A stretch of 64,000 nt of DNA from Candidatus Trichofilum aggregatum (GTDB lineage: Bacteria; Chloroflexota; Anaerolineae; Promineifilales; Promineifilaceae). Under the pieces are notes generated by a model. It was not told the DNA's origin and searched no databases. It worked only from the letters and a program-made list of their open reading frames with translations. This document shows, one piece after another, positions 37,719 through 47,254 of this stretch. Both the position numbers and the translations under genes were made by a program. Each line of letters opens with the position of its first letter. The stretch's first letter is position 1. Where the stretch lies: positions 62,001 to 126,000 of the forward strand of contig JADJUV010000172.1 of the NCBI GenBank assembly GCA_016716885.1, given 5' to 3'.

Positions 37719-39200
37719 TTAGTCTCTAGTCTCTTTGTCTCTCGTCTCACTCACTGAAACCCCACCAAACACCCTCTTCCCCGTCAACATCCCCGGCACA
37801 TGCTCTTCCAACGCCAGGTGGAAGTTGGTGCCGCCGAAGCCGTAGGCACTGACGGCGGCGCGGCGGGGTGTGCCGTTGCTTTTTTGCCATTCCTGGGCTT
37901 CGTGGGCCAGGTAGAACGGGCTGTGGGCGAAATCAATGTTGGGGTTGGGGGTGGCGGCGTTGAGGGTGGGGGGGATGATTTGGTGGTGCAGGGCCAACGT
38001 TGCTTTGAGCAGACCGGCGGCTCCGGCTCCGGCCTTGAGGTGGCCGATGTTGCTTTTGACGGAACCGAGGGCGATAGAACGGGCCGCGGCCGCGCCAAAA
38101 ATCTTCGCCAAACTTTCCACTTCCACCACATCCCCCACGCGAGTACTCGTGCCGTGCGCCTCGATGAGCGTGGCTGTGGCCGGGTCAAGCCCCGCCTGTT
38201 CCCACGCCCTTTGCATGGCAAGCTGTTGCCCGATGGGGTTGGGAGCGGTGATCCCTTTGCCTTTGCCATCACTGGCCCCACCGACCCCCCGGATGACGGC
38301 GTAAATTTTGTCCCCGGCCCGCTCGGCATCGTCGAGACGTTTAAGCAGGAACGCGGCCGCGCCTTCACCCATCACAAAGCCATCGGCCCCGTCACCAAAC
38401 GGGCGGGTTCCCGTGGCACTCAAGGCCCCAATTTTGCAGAACTTCACAAAACTGTTGATGCCCATGTTCCGGTCTACGCCCCCGGTCAGCACGGCGTCCA
38501 CTTTATGCTCGGTGAGCAGTTCGACGGCGGCATCAACGGCGGCAAAGCTGGAGGCGCAGGCGGCGTCGGTGATGAAGTTGGGGCCGCGCAGGTTGAGCAC
38601 GTTGGCGACCCGCCCGGAGACGATGTTGGGCAGTTCGCCGGGCATGGAATCTTCGGTGATGGGGGGCAGGGTGTTGTCAATGACATCGTGCCAATGAGCG
38701 AGAATGGCTTCGCGTGCGGCCGCGGGCAGTTGCTGAAACTCCGGTACGGCCTTCAGGGCACGGGCATACTCCGGGAAAATAATGCGCGAATTGGTGATGT
38801 AATGGAGTTCCCCCCCCATGGCCGTGCCTAACACCACGGCGGTGCGGTCCGTGTCCAGGGGGCGGTTGGGGTAGCCATAATCGGCCAGGGCATCGGCGGC
38901 AATTGTCACCGCCCACTGTTGCCCCTGATCCATGGAAGCGGCCACTTTGGGCGGCATCTTAAACCGCTTCCAATCAAATTCGTATCCCCGCACCCAGCCC
39001 CCGATTTTGCTGTACGTTTTATCGGGTGCTCTGGGGTCCGGGTCATAATAATCGGCCAGCGACCAGCGGTCAGAGGGGGTTTCGCTGATGCTGTACCGTT
39101 TGCCGAGGATATTTTGCCAGAACGCCGCCACCCCCGCCGCATCTGGCAAGATAGCTCCCAACCCGACGATGGCCACGGCGCGGCCGCGTGAATCGTTCAT
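37719..39200 (-). CDS. Type I ketosynthase, first module of the megasynthase
   Basis: 493 residues. VAIVGLGAILPDA opens a PfaA-like KS. The active-site Cys is in DAACASSFAA near residue 215, and the His residues are in EAHGTSTRVGD and KSNIGHLKAGAGAAG. It ends SVSETRDKETRD then TAA inside a word repeat. The reading frame after that TAA is the same as that of the AT-KS gene, so a single base change would join them, as in PfaA where KS and AT are one chain. Condensation of acyl and malonyl units is the expected role. Start: ATG at 39200; TGAACGATGAACG gives no strong ribosome site. Confidence 0.92.
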   Translation of the reverse strand: MNDSRGRAVAIVGLGAILPDAAGVAAFWQNILGKRYSISETPSDRWSLADYYDPDPRAPDKTYSKIGGWVRGYEFDWKRFKMPPKVAASMDQGQQWAVTIAADALADYGYPNRPLDTDRTAVVLGTAMGGELHYITNSRIIFPEYARALKAVPEFQQLPAAAREAILAHWHDVIDNTLPPITEDSMPGELPNIVSGRVANVLNLRGPNFITDAACASSFAAVDAAVELLTEHKVDAVLTGGVDRNMGINSFVKFCKIGALSATGTRPFGDGADGFVMGEGAAAFLLKRLDDAERAGDKIYAVIRGVGGASDGKGKGITAPNPIGQQLAMQRAWEQAGLDPATATLIEAHGTSTRVGDVVEVESLAKIFGAAAARSIALGSVKSNIGHLKAGAGAAGLLKATLALHHQIIPPTLNAATPNPNIDFAHSPFYLAHEAQEWQKSNGTPRRAAVSAYGFGGTNFHLALEEHVPGMLTGKRVFGGVSVSETRDKETRD

Positions 39201-39235
39201 CGTTCAATTACTCCTGAGCCTGTTGTGGGGGGTAT

Positions 39236-39395
39236 AACACGGATAAGAAGGAACACGGATAAAAACATTGAGTCGGTGTAGCCTGAGCTTGTCGAAGGCT
39301 ACACCGGGCTTCGACAAGCTCAGCCCTCGATAGCGTGTATAGTTCGTTATTTCTTATCCGTGTTTTCTCCATCCGTGTTTATCCTTCCCAAACAC
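39236..39395. repeat. Word repeats between dehydrogenase and synthase
   Basis: Words of the type ACACGGATAA and their complements flank a hairpin GTGTAGCCTGAGCTTGTCGA...CTTCGACAAGCTCAG. The gap (39201-39418) holds nothing else I can name. Confidence 0.75.
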
Positions 39396-39418
39396 CTCAA
39401 CTTATTACGCCACACGTA

Positions 39419-41053
<1,635 letters not shown>

Positions 41054-41422
41054 GAGGGACTCCTGTTAGTGAGTAGTAACCAATGACCGGTAGTCCAGTC
41101 AGTCGGGGATTGCTGGGATGATGAACAGCGGCTGAGGGGTCAGGGTTACAGGCAACGAGAATTCACAAAGGGGAAGCGGGAGCTTCGGTTTTGTGTGCGT
41201 TTAACTATTAAGTGGTCGTAGATTTTTGTGTCTGCGACTATGTGTAGGGTAGGATATTTGGGGGATAGGAGAGAGTGATGAAGATCACCCAATCGGGGTG
41301 ATGGTTTTCGGTAATCTCGTAGGAACTCGTAGGAACTCAGGGGAACTTGAAACCTGGAACTTGAAACTTCTTTTCGTACTCGCAAACTCGCCACTCGCCA
41401 CTTATTTTCGTAGGATATACAA

Positions 41423-41456
41423 AAAACACCCTGTCAGGTTCCTGACAGGGTGTTTT
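41423..41456. terminator. Bidirectional rho-independent terminator
   Basis: A 16-bp perfect stem (AAAACACCCTGTCAGG and complement, with a 2-base junction) has a T run on both strands. It lies just beyond the stop of the minus-strand stress-protein gene at 41480 and is the clearest terminator in the window. Confidence 0.92.
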
Positions 41457-41479
41457 TACTTGATTAAGAGGGTCTTACT

Positions 41480-42857
41480 TTAGCGAACGGCTTGTTTTAC
41501 TTCGTTCCAACCGTACCGGATCGCATCCTTGACGTCTTCCCAGGTGCCCTGGTTCTTTTCTTCCCAGCGGGTGCGCACTTCTGGTTCGATTTCGCCCCAC
41601 TCGCGGCCGCGATAAGGAGCATAATTTCCTAATTCGGAGCCATAACGATAGGCGGGCAGGTATTCGTTGTAACCATAACGGCTGCTGGTGAAGTTGGTGT
41701 CATAGTGTGAGCGGAAGCGCTGATCGTCTGGTATAGTCCACTGTTAGTATAGCGGTATAGCTCCAACCGGTACTGCCACCGTTGGTGTCGCCGCTGTGGT
41801 CATGAACCTGAGCACCGCGCCATGTAGTGGAGCCAGCCCCAGTGGTGGAGCCTGTTCTGCTTGTGGAGCCTACGCCTCTGGCCGAGCTGCCACCAGTGTA
41901 GGTATAGTCACTTGTCGTTGTATCACGCTCGGTCATGTCGTAGTCGTCATCACCATCAAAGGCATCCTTCACTTCTTCCCAGGCATGGCGGATAGAGGCT
42001 TTGAAATCTTCCCAGGTTCCCTGAGTAGCATCTTCTGTGCGCTCCCAACCACCTCTGGCTTCGGCTTCGATTTCGTCCCAGGTGCTGTAGTCACGATACC
42101 GTTGATTACGCGCCAGACCGTAACCATAACGGTAGCCCGGCTCGTACCAGTTGTAATCACGCCCGCTATTCAGCAAACTGCTGTCATAGTGGGAGCGGAA
42201 ACTGGGGGCGTAGTAGTCGTAATCGTGATCATCATAGGTGTTATAACTTTCCCGCTCGGACGCGATCTGGCTGGAGCTATAGGCACTGGCGTTCGGATCG
42301 TAACCCGTCCAGCCGGAGGAGCGCCAGAATTCCGAACGACGCTCAACGTTGACTGGCTCGTGGCGGTCCATGATGGCTACCGCATCTTCTACGCGGCCCT
42401 CGTCTACTTTGAGGGCTACCAGCGTGCTACCCCGGCGAATGCCTTCGGCGTAGTAGGCGGCATGTTCTTCAGGAATGCCCCAACCGATGAGAGCGCCTAA
42501 GAGACCGCCCGCGGCCGCGCCAATGCCCGCACCGGTGAGACCCGCCACAATAGGGCCAGCCGCAATCACAGGCCCCAAACCAGGGATGGCTAGGGCGCCT
42601 AAACCGACAAGCATACCGGCTAAACCACCAATAGCGCCACCGGCAAAAGCACCGGCCATGGCGTTTTCTGTGGCTTGTGCAGCGGCGGCGTCTGTCCCTG
42701 TATTCACGGTGTTTGTGCCTAAATTCTTGGAATAGGTATTGTCGGGATCCCCAGCAATGAGGCTGATGTCGCTCCGATCAAAACCACCCGAGACTAAATC
42801 ATTGACTGTGTCATGTGCGTTTGTCAGGTCATCATATAGACCAACTACTGTTTTCAT
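41480..42857 (-). CDS. General-stress glycine-zipper protein with duplicated module, frameshifted
   Basis: Read as about 458 residues if one indel near 41740 is repaired; the uncorrected frame stops at 41700. The N-terminal 30 residues (KTVVGLYDDLTNAHDTVNDLVSGGF) are of the GSP17M/YflT type. Then come glycine-zipper membrane stretches (GGAIGGLAGMLVGLGALAIPGLG, ALIGWGIPEEHAAYYAEGIRRG). The C-terminal half has two copies of a Tyr-rich module: FRSHYDSSLLNSG... with GTWEDFKASIRHAWEEVKDAF, and FRSHYDTNFTSSRYGYNEY... with GTWEDVKDAIRYGWNEVKQAV. The second is in the shifted frame. Role in envelope stress is inferred. Confidence 0.75.
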
Positions 42858-43077
42858 TTTGATTCTCCTATTTGGTGCTTATCAGCTTGTTCTGCACCGG
42901 TTTGGCTCTTAAAAGAGCGGGGGCCTGGGTTAAAGTAGAAAAGCTGAAGCGCAGACAGAAACTGTGGCAGGATAAAGTAGGGCAACCCTGTTGGGTGCCC
43001 GGCATCAGGCGGGTATGAGACCCACCCCTGAACCCGTACCTGGGGTTCAGGCTATTGCCTCTCAAAGGCCAGTCTGA

Positions 43078-43263
43078 TTACATCCAGAGCTGCCAAATGA
43101 TAAAGGCAGTGATGAGGACAAGAATGAGCAGAGCAATAATGACGGGGAGCGTTAGCCCGGACCGTTTGGGGCGATCGTATACACCCAGACCCGAAGGGGG
43201 TGCGGTGTCGTCTTTGACCGGGTCATGATATGGCTCTGGCTCGCCCTTATTTGGATCGTTCAT
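43078..43263 (-). CDS. Small single-helix membrane protein
   Basis: 61 residues from the ATG at 43263, with AAGGAGC eight bases upstream. The first half is hydrophilic (NDPNKGEPEPYHDPVKDD), and the second is one membrane helix (LTLPVIIALLILVLITAFIIWQLWM). DUF-type small membrane proteins of this layout are common next to stress proteins. No function can be named. The gap to 42857 (220 bp) shows no gene. Confidence 0.7.
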   Translation of the reverse strand: MNDPNKGEPEPYHDPVKDDTAPPSGLGVYDRPKRSGLTLPVIIALLILVLITAFIIWQLWM

Positions 43264-43567
43264 AACAATTTGCTCCTTGCCCCAACGCGGCCGCATCTTG
43301 ATTTACGTACCCATGACAGAAATAGGGTTATTCCTTTCACGGGTTTCTAGCCCTTGTGTGTCCATGCTTTGGGCAAGCAGGGAAGGGCATAAGTAATACG
43401 ACCTACTTATAGCATAACAAAAGCCGGAGGGTGTTTTGAAGAGACCTGGATATAAAGCAGGGTATAGAGGGGATATATTTCACGGGTACGCTCGAACCGC
43501 GGCGAGTTCCTCGCAACACCATAACCCAGTGCCGATCAATCGCCACGACGTTTTTTCTCATAACGGT

Positions 43568-43594
43568 AAAAGCCCAGCTAATCACTGGGCTTTT
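43568..43594. terminator. Orphan terminator-like hairpin
   Basis: AAAAGCCCAG, a seven-base loop, then CTGGGCTTTT. It has A/T runs on both sides and so could act in either direction. No gene lies close: the nearest are 305 bp to the left and 380 bp to the right, in the gap 43297-43973. It might end an undetected small RNA; the rest of the gap contains only word repeats (43640-43740). Confidence 0.55.
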
Positions 43595-43973
43595 CTGTTC
43601 GTCGTGACCGCTATTGAGGCTAACAAATTAATATGGGTATCGAGGAGTAAGGCACGCCTACGTGCCGACTGGTGTATACCCGTCGCACGTGGGCGTGCTC
43701 ACCCCTCTCTATGCCCGTGCTATTTCGTAAAACTTCAATAGCGGGCTGACCCTGATAGCTAAAGCCGCACTTACAACGCCAAATCTTTTTTGGGAAAGCA
43801 ATAGCTACCGTTTCTCTCTTCATCTTCCCCTTCGCCAAAGCCAATAAGTTCTCCATAGCTCCTTAATAACATCTGAACATGGCCCCGGTAAAGTAACAGT
43901 ATATTCGCTTCACGGATTGGCCGAGGCAAGCGAAAGATTAACAAATATCGTTTAGTGAAAAGGAGCTATACAC

Positions 43974-44765
43974 ATGTTGAACAAAAGCAGATGGTTACGT
44001 TTTGTGGCGGGGGCTATGTTGGTGATGGTGATGGCCTTGGGGGTGGTGACAGCGTTTGCCCAAACCCAGGATGACCCAACCCCCACACCGGAAGCACCGG
44101 TCACCGGTGAATCGGATGGCACGACTACGGATATGCCTGATGGGTATCGCGGCCGCGGACACGGCCCTGGCGTAGACTCGGCGGCCCTGGCTGAAGCCCT
44201 GGGTATCACGGAAGAAGAGCTGACCACAGCCCAAGAGGAAGCCCATGCGGCCGCGCTCGCTCAGGCCGTCACCGATGGTCTCATCACCCAGGCGCAGGCG
44301 GATGAACTGTTAGCCAATGGGGGCCGCGGCCGCGGGTTCCACTTTGGCAACGACAAAGACACCTACCTGGCCGATACCCTGGGCATCACTGTCGAAGAGC
44401 TAGAAGCCGCCCGCCTGGAAGTTTACACTGCCCAACTAGCCGAAATGGTCGCCGCGGGCACGATCACCCAGACAGAAGCGGATCTAATTCTGGCTCAGAA
44501 AGCGGTGCAAAACTATGTCGATGATGACGCCTATCAATCCGCCGTGCAATCCATCTACGCCGACGCTGTCGCTCAGGCACTGGCCGATGGGGTCATCACC
44601 CAGGCCCAGGCCGATGAACTCCTGGCGAACATGACCGCCCAGACCTTCCATTTCCCTGGTGCGGGTGGTCACGGCGGACGGGGTGGACATCATGGGCACG
44701 GCGGACATGGGGGCAACTTTAGCGCCCCCACCGATGATGCCACTCCCACCGGCGACAATGCTTAG
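43974..44765 (+). CDS. Secreted repeat protein with His/Gly-rich tail
   Basis: 263 residues with AAGGAG before the ATG. A signal peptide (LRFVAGAMLVMVMALGVVTAFAQ) is followed by a Pro/Thr linker and two copies of a helical module: ALGITEEELTTAQEEAHAAALAQAVTDGLITQAQADELLA, and a diverged one at TLGITVEELEAARLEVYTAQLAEMVAAGTITQTEADLILA, with a further VAQALADGVITQAQADELLA. These resemble DUF2680/YckD-type units. The tail GGHGGRGGHHGHGGHGG could bind metal ions. It is probably periplasmic or cell-surface. No catalytic residues are visible. Confidence 0.8.
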   Translation: MLNKSRWLRFVAGAMLVMVMALGVVTAFAQTQDDPTPTPEAPVTGESDGTTTDMPDGYRGRGHGPGVDSAALAEALGITEEELTTAQEEAHAAALAQAVTDGLITQAQADELLANGGRGRGFHFGNDKDTYLADTLGITVEELEAARLEVYTAQLAEMVAAGTITQTEADLILAQKAVQNYVDDDAYQSAVQSIYADAVAQALADGVITQAQADELLANMTAQTFHFPGAGGHGGRGGHHGHGGHGGNFSAPTDDATPTGDNA

Positions 44766-44789
44766 TAAAAGATTGCCTAAGGAACGAGA

Positions 44790-45000
44790 ATTTAATAAGT
44801 TACAGGAGTCTGGAGACAACTACATCTTTACGAAAGTCAGACTTATGTCTTTATGATATACCTCACCTGGGTTTGTTGAAACCCCTAACCCGCCCCAGGG
44901 GCGGGAACTTTCTAGGCGCAGTTTTCGGGGCGAAAAAGCTCATTCCCCTTCCCCCGGGAAGGGGGTGAGATGGGTCTTCATCTCAATTAGAAGGGTTTAG
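44790..45000 (+). repeat. R2 repeat, diverged copy
   Basis: It keeps the order of R2 (TTTACGAAAGT, ATGTCTTTATGA, CCCCTAACCCGCCCCAGGGGCGGG, GGCGCAGTTTTCGGGGCG, CCCCTTCCCCCGGGAAGGGG) but with many changes. It follows the secreted-protein gene. 45060-45105 adds the word CCGGCTAAAGCCTCGACTCC, also found at 61850 and 61955. Confidence 0.75.
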
Positions 45001-45143
45001 GTAAAGCTGAGTCTCTCATCTCAGTTCGCAGTTTTTTAATCCTTGTTCCTAAGGCGTTCCCTGAACCGGCTAAAGCCTCGACTCCGGAGTGGACGCTTTA
45101 GCGGGAATGAGAACAAGAACCAGCATTCTTTCTTCTTGTTTCA

Positions 45144-45175
45144 GGGAGATAGCCCAACGGCTATCTCCCTTTTTT
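45144..45175 (+). terminator. Rho-independent terminator
   Basis: GGGAGATAGCC, loop CAAC, GGCTATCTCCC, then six T. It is 380 bp after the secreted-protein gene, so it either ends a long 3' region or a separate small transcript. Confidence 0.85.
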
Positions 45176-45242
45176 GTTGCTCAATGTGGTATGGGTTCAT
45201 TTTGGCAAGTAGGCCATTACCCTGAAATGTGCGGGTGGGGTA

Positions 45243-45296
45243 TTGACAGAAAACATCGTCGTTATTAAAATTGATAATGTTACAAAATATGATAAC
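45243..45296 (+). promoter_or_regulatory. Sigma-70-like promoter and possible operator
   Basis: TTGACA at 45243-45248, 17 bases, then TAAAAT at 45266-45271. Direct repeats TGATAA at 45272 and 45290 overlap the expected transcription start, a fitting place for self-regulation by the ArsR-like protein encoded next. Confidence 0.7.
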
Positions 45297-45304
45297 GAAA
45301 GCCT

Positions 45305-45859
45305 ATGAACCTGACCAAAGCTGAACTCATTCTCCATCCGGTGCGCCTACGCATTTTGCAGACGCTGATGGGGGATACGTTTACCACCCAAGAGATTACT
45401 GACCGGCTGGGTAACGTGCCTAAGTCATCCATTTACCGGCATCTAAAGCTGTTACTGGCAGAAGGGATGGTGGAGATCGCGGCCGCGCGGCTGGTCAATG
45501 GTATCCAAGAGAAAACATACCGCCTGGCCCAACCCCCGTTTTTGAATCCTGAAGAGCTGGTTGATGTCACCGGGGAGCAACACGCCCACTATTTCGCTAC
45601 CTTTGTGTTGGCCTTGTTACAGAATTTTCAGCAATACCTGTCCCAAAAAGAGCTGTCTGGTAGGCCACTGGACCCGGCTGCGGATCGAGTTGGTTATAGC
45701 GATATCGCTTTTTATGTCACCAATGAAGAGTTCGATCAGCTTGGGCAGACGCTAAACGAGGCCATTCTGCCCGTGCTAAAAAATGAACCTGGTGCAGGCC
45801 GTCACAAACACAAAATGGCCTTTGTTAGCCACCCGGTTGATATTTTGCCACATGATTAA
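45305..45859 (+). CDS. ArsR-like winged-helix regulator
   Basis: 184 residues. The N-terminal winged helix (LTKAELILHPVRLRILQTLMGDTFTTQEITDRLGNVPKSSIYRHLKLLLAEGMVEIA) is typical of ArsR-like repressors. The C-terminal part (about 85-184) is helical and probably binds a ligand or forms the dimer; it lacks the Cys sites of metal sensors. It leads an operon with a small membrane protein, an ABC ATPase and its permease, and probably controls that exporter. The upstream TGATAA repeats are candidate sites. Confidence 0.85.
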   Translation: MNLTKAELILHPVRLRILQTLMGDTFTTQEITDRLGNVPKSSIYRHLKLLLAEGMVEIAAARLVNGIQEKTYRLAQPPFLNPEELVDVTGEQHAHYFATFVLALLQNFQQYLSQKELSGRPLDPAADRVGYSDIAFYVTNEEFDQLGQTLNEAILPVLKNEPGAGRHKHKMAFVSHPVDILPHD

Positions 45860-45956
45860 GGTCTGGAGTTTAGAGCTAGAGGAGAGAGCTAGAGAGAATT
45901 ACTCTGGAAGACCCTCTAGCTCTGGCTCTGAACTCTAAACTTCAGTGAGGTTAATT
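45860..45956. repeat. AGAGCTAGAGG word repeat
   Basis: GTTTAGAGCTAGAGG-type words and their complement (CCTCTAGCTCTGG, CTCTAAAC) form an imperfect hairpin filling the spacer after the regulator. The ribosome site GAGG of the next gene is at its end. Confidence 0.7.
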
Positions 45957-46166
45957 ATGGAAGACACAGAACTTTTGAGTCGGTTGTTGCCCTTGTTGAT
46001 TCCCATTTTGGTCGTGCAGTTCGCCCTGATCGCGGCCGCGCTGTGGGATTTGTACCACCGTGAAAAAACCCGTGGCCCCAAAATCGCCTGGGTTTTCATC
46101 ATCCTCTTCATCAACATGATCGGCCCCATTGTCTACTTCGTCTTCGGCCGAGACAAAGAAGAGTAA
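45957..46166 (+). CDS. Small PLDc_N-domain membrane protein
   Basis: 69 residues with TGAGG upstream of the ATG. Two membrane helices (LLPLLIPILVVQFALIAAALWDLY and IAWVFIILFINMIGPIVYFVFG) surround the short loop HREKTRGPK. This is the phospholipase-D N-terminal type two-helix protein often found next to ABC exporters of this class. It probably assists the transporter; direct evidence is only position, 18 bp before the ATPase gene. Confidence 0.8.
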   Translation: MEDTELLSRLLPLLIPILVVQFALIAAALWDLYHREKTRGPKIAWVFIILFINMIGPIVYFVFGRDKEE

Positions 46167-46184
46167 GGAAGCACCCAAGCACAT

Positions 46185-47111
46185 ATGGACGCCATTCGCT
46201 GTGAAAACCTCAGTAAACAGTACGACCAGGTAATCGCCCTGGAATCGCTTAATTTAACCGTACCGGCTGGGTCCGTGTTTGGTTTTTTGGGCCGCAATGG
46301 GGCGGGCAAAACCACCACCATCCGCCTGCTGACTGGCCTGGCCCAGCCGACGGCTGGGTCGGCCTGGGTGGCGGGGGTGGAGATGACCAATGGGGATAGC
46401 CGCGGCCGCGCCCAGTTTGGCTACCTGCCCCAAGACCCCACCTTCTACAATTGGATGACCCCGGTGGAATACCTGGATTATGTGGCCCGGTTGTTCGAGA
46501 TGGATGGCCCCACCCGCCAACAGCGCATCGCCGAGATGATAGAGTTGGTGGGGCTGAAAGGGGCGGCCAAACGGCGCATCGGGGGGTTTTCTGGTGGAAT
46601 GCACCAGCGGCTGGGTATCGCCCAGGCCATGATCCACCAGCCGCCGGTTCTGCTCCTGGATGAACCAACCAGCGCCCTAGACCCGGCGGGGCGGTATGAG
46701 GTGCTAGAACTGATTGACCAGCTCCGGGGCCAGGTGACGGTGTTTCTCTCCAGCCATATCCTGGCTGACATTGAGCGGGTGTGTGATCGGGTCGCCATCA
46801 TTCACCAGGGCAAACTGCTGTTGGTGGCCGAGCGGGATGAGTTGCTGGCCCGGTATGCGACGAATGTGCTGGCCCTGGAATTGGCGCGGGAAAGTAGCGA
46901 GAGGGTGGGGGCGTTCGCGGCCGCGTTACAAACGCAGCCCTGGTGCGCCGGACTCACCCAAGAGGGGGCCAGCCTCAAAGTAGCCGTCCATGACCTGCCC
47001 CTCGCCAAAGAGGCCATTCTGCCCCTCATCGTCGAACACCATCTCAGCCTCAACCGGTACGAATGGGTTCGCCCCACCTTGGAAGAAATTTTCCTCAAAC
47101 TAAGTGCCTGA
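46185..47111 (+). CDS. ABC transporter ATP-binding protein
   Basis: 308 residues. Walker A GRNGAGKTTT near residue 38, Q-loop YLPQDPTFYNWMT, signature FSGGMHQRLGIAQA, Walker B VLLLDEPTSALDP and the H-loop SSH are all intact. The C-terminal 90 residues are the usual extension of ABC-2 type exporters. It powers the permease encoded next, probably exporting a lipid, peptide or drug. One GCGGCCGC site lies in the gene near 46400 and one near 46918. Confidence 0.96.
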   Translation: MDAIRCENLSKQYDQVIALESLNLTVPAGSVFGFLGRNGAGKTTTIRLLTGLAQPTAGSAWVAGVEMTNGDSRGRAQFGYLPQDPTFYNWMTPVEYLDYVARLFEMDGPTRQQRIAEMIELVGLKGAAKRRIGGFSGGMHQRLGIAQAMIHQPPVLLLDEPTSALDPAGRYEVLELIDQLRGQVTVFLSSHILADIERVCDRVAIIHQGKLLLVAERDELLARYATNVLALELARESSERVGAFAAALQTQPWCAGLTQEGASLKVAVHDLPLAKEAILPLIVEHHLSLNRYEWVRPTLEEIFLKLSA

Positions 47112-47121
47112 TGTCACCCTA

Positions 47122-47252
47122 ACCTGGATAAACCAGAAAATTTATCCGCAGATTAACGCAGATTTTCGCTGATTAAAGAATCTGCGTTAATCCCCCCAAT
47201 CTGCGGTTAAACTTCTTGCCAACTGTACAAGAATTTAACTCGTAAGGTACTA
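47122..47252. repeat. R1 repeat, copy B
   Basis: It fills the whole gap between the ATPase and permease genes. The core is a 14-bp perfect stem (GATTAACGCAGATT and complement). Its end AAGGTACTACC directly precedes the permease ATG, so the repeat supplies the ribosome site AAGG. Confidence 0.85.
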
Positions 47253-47254
47253 CC

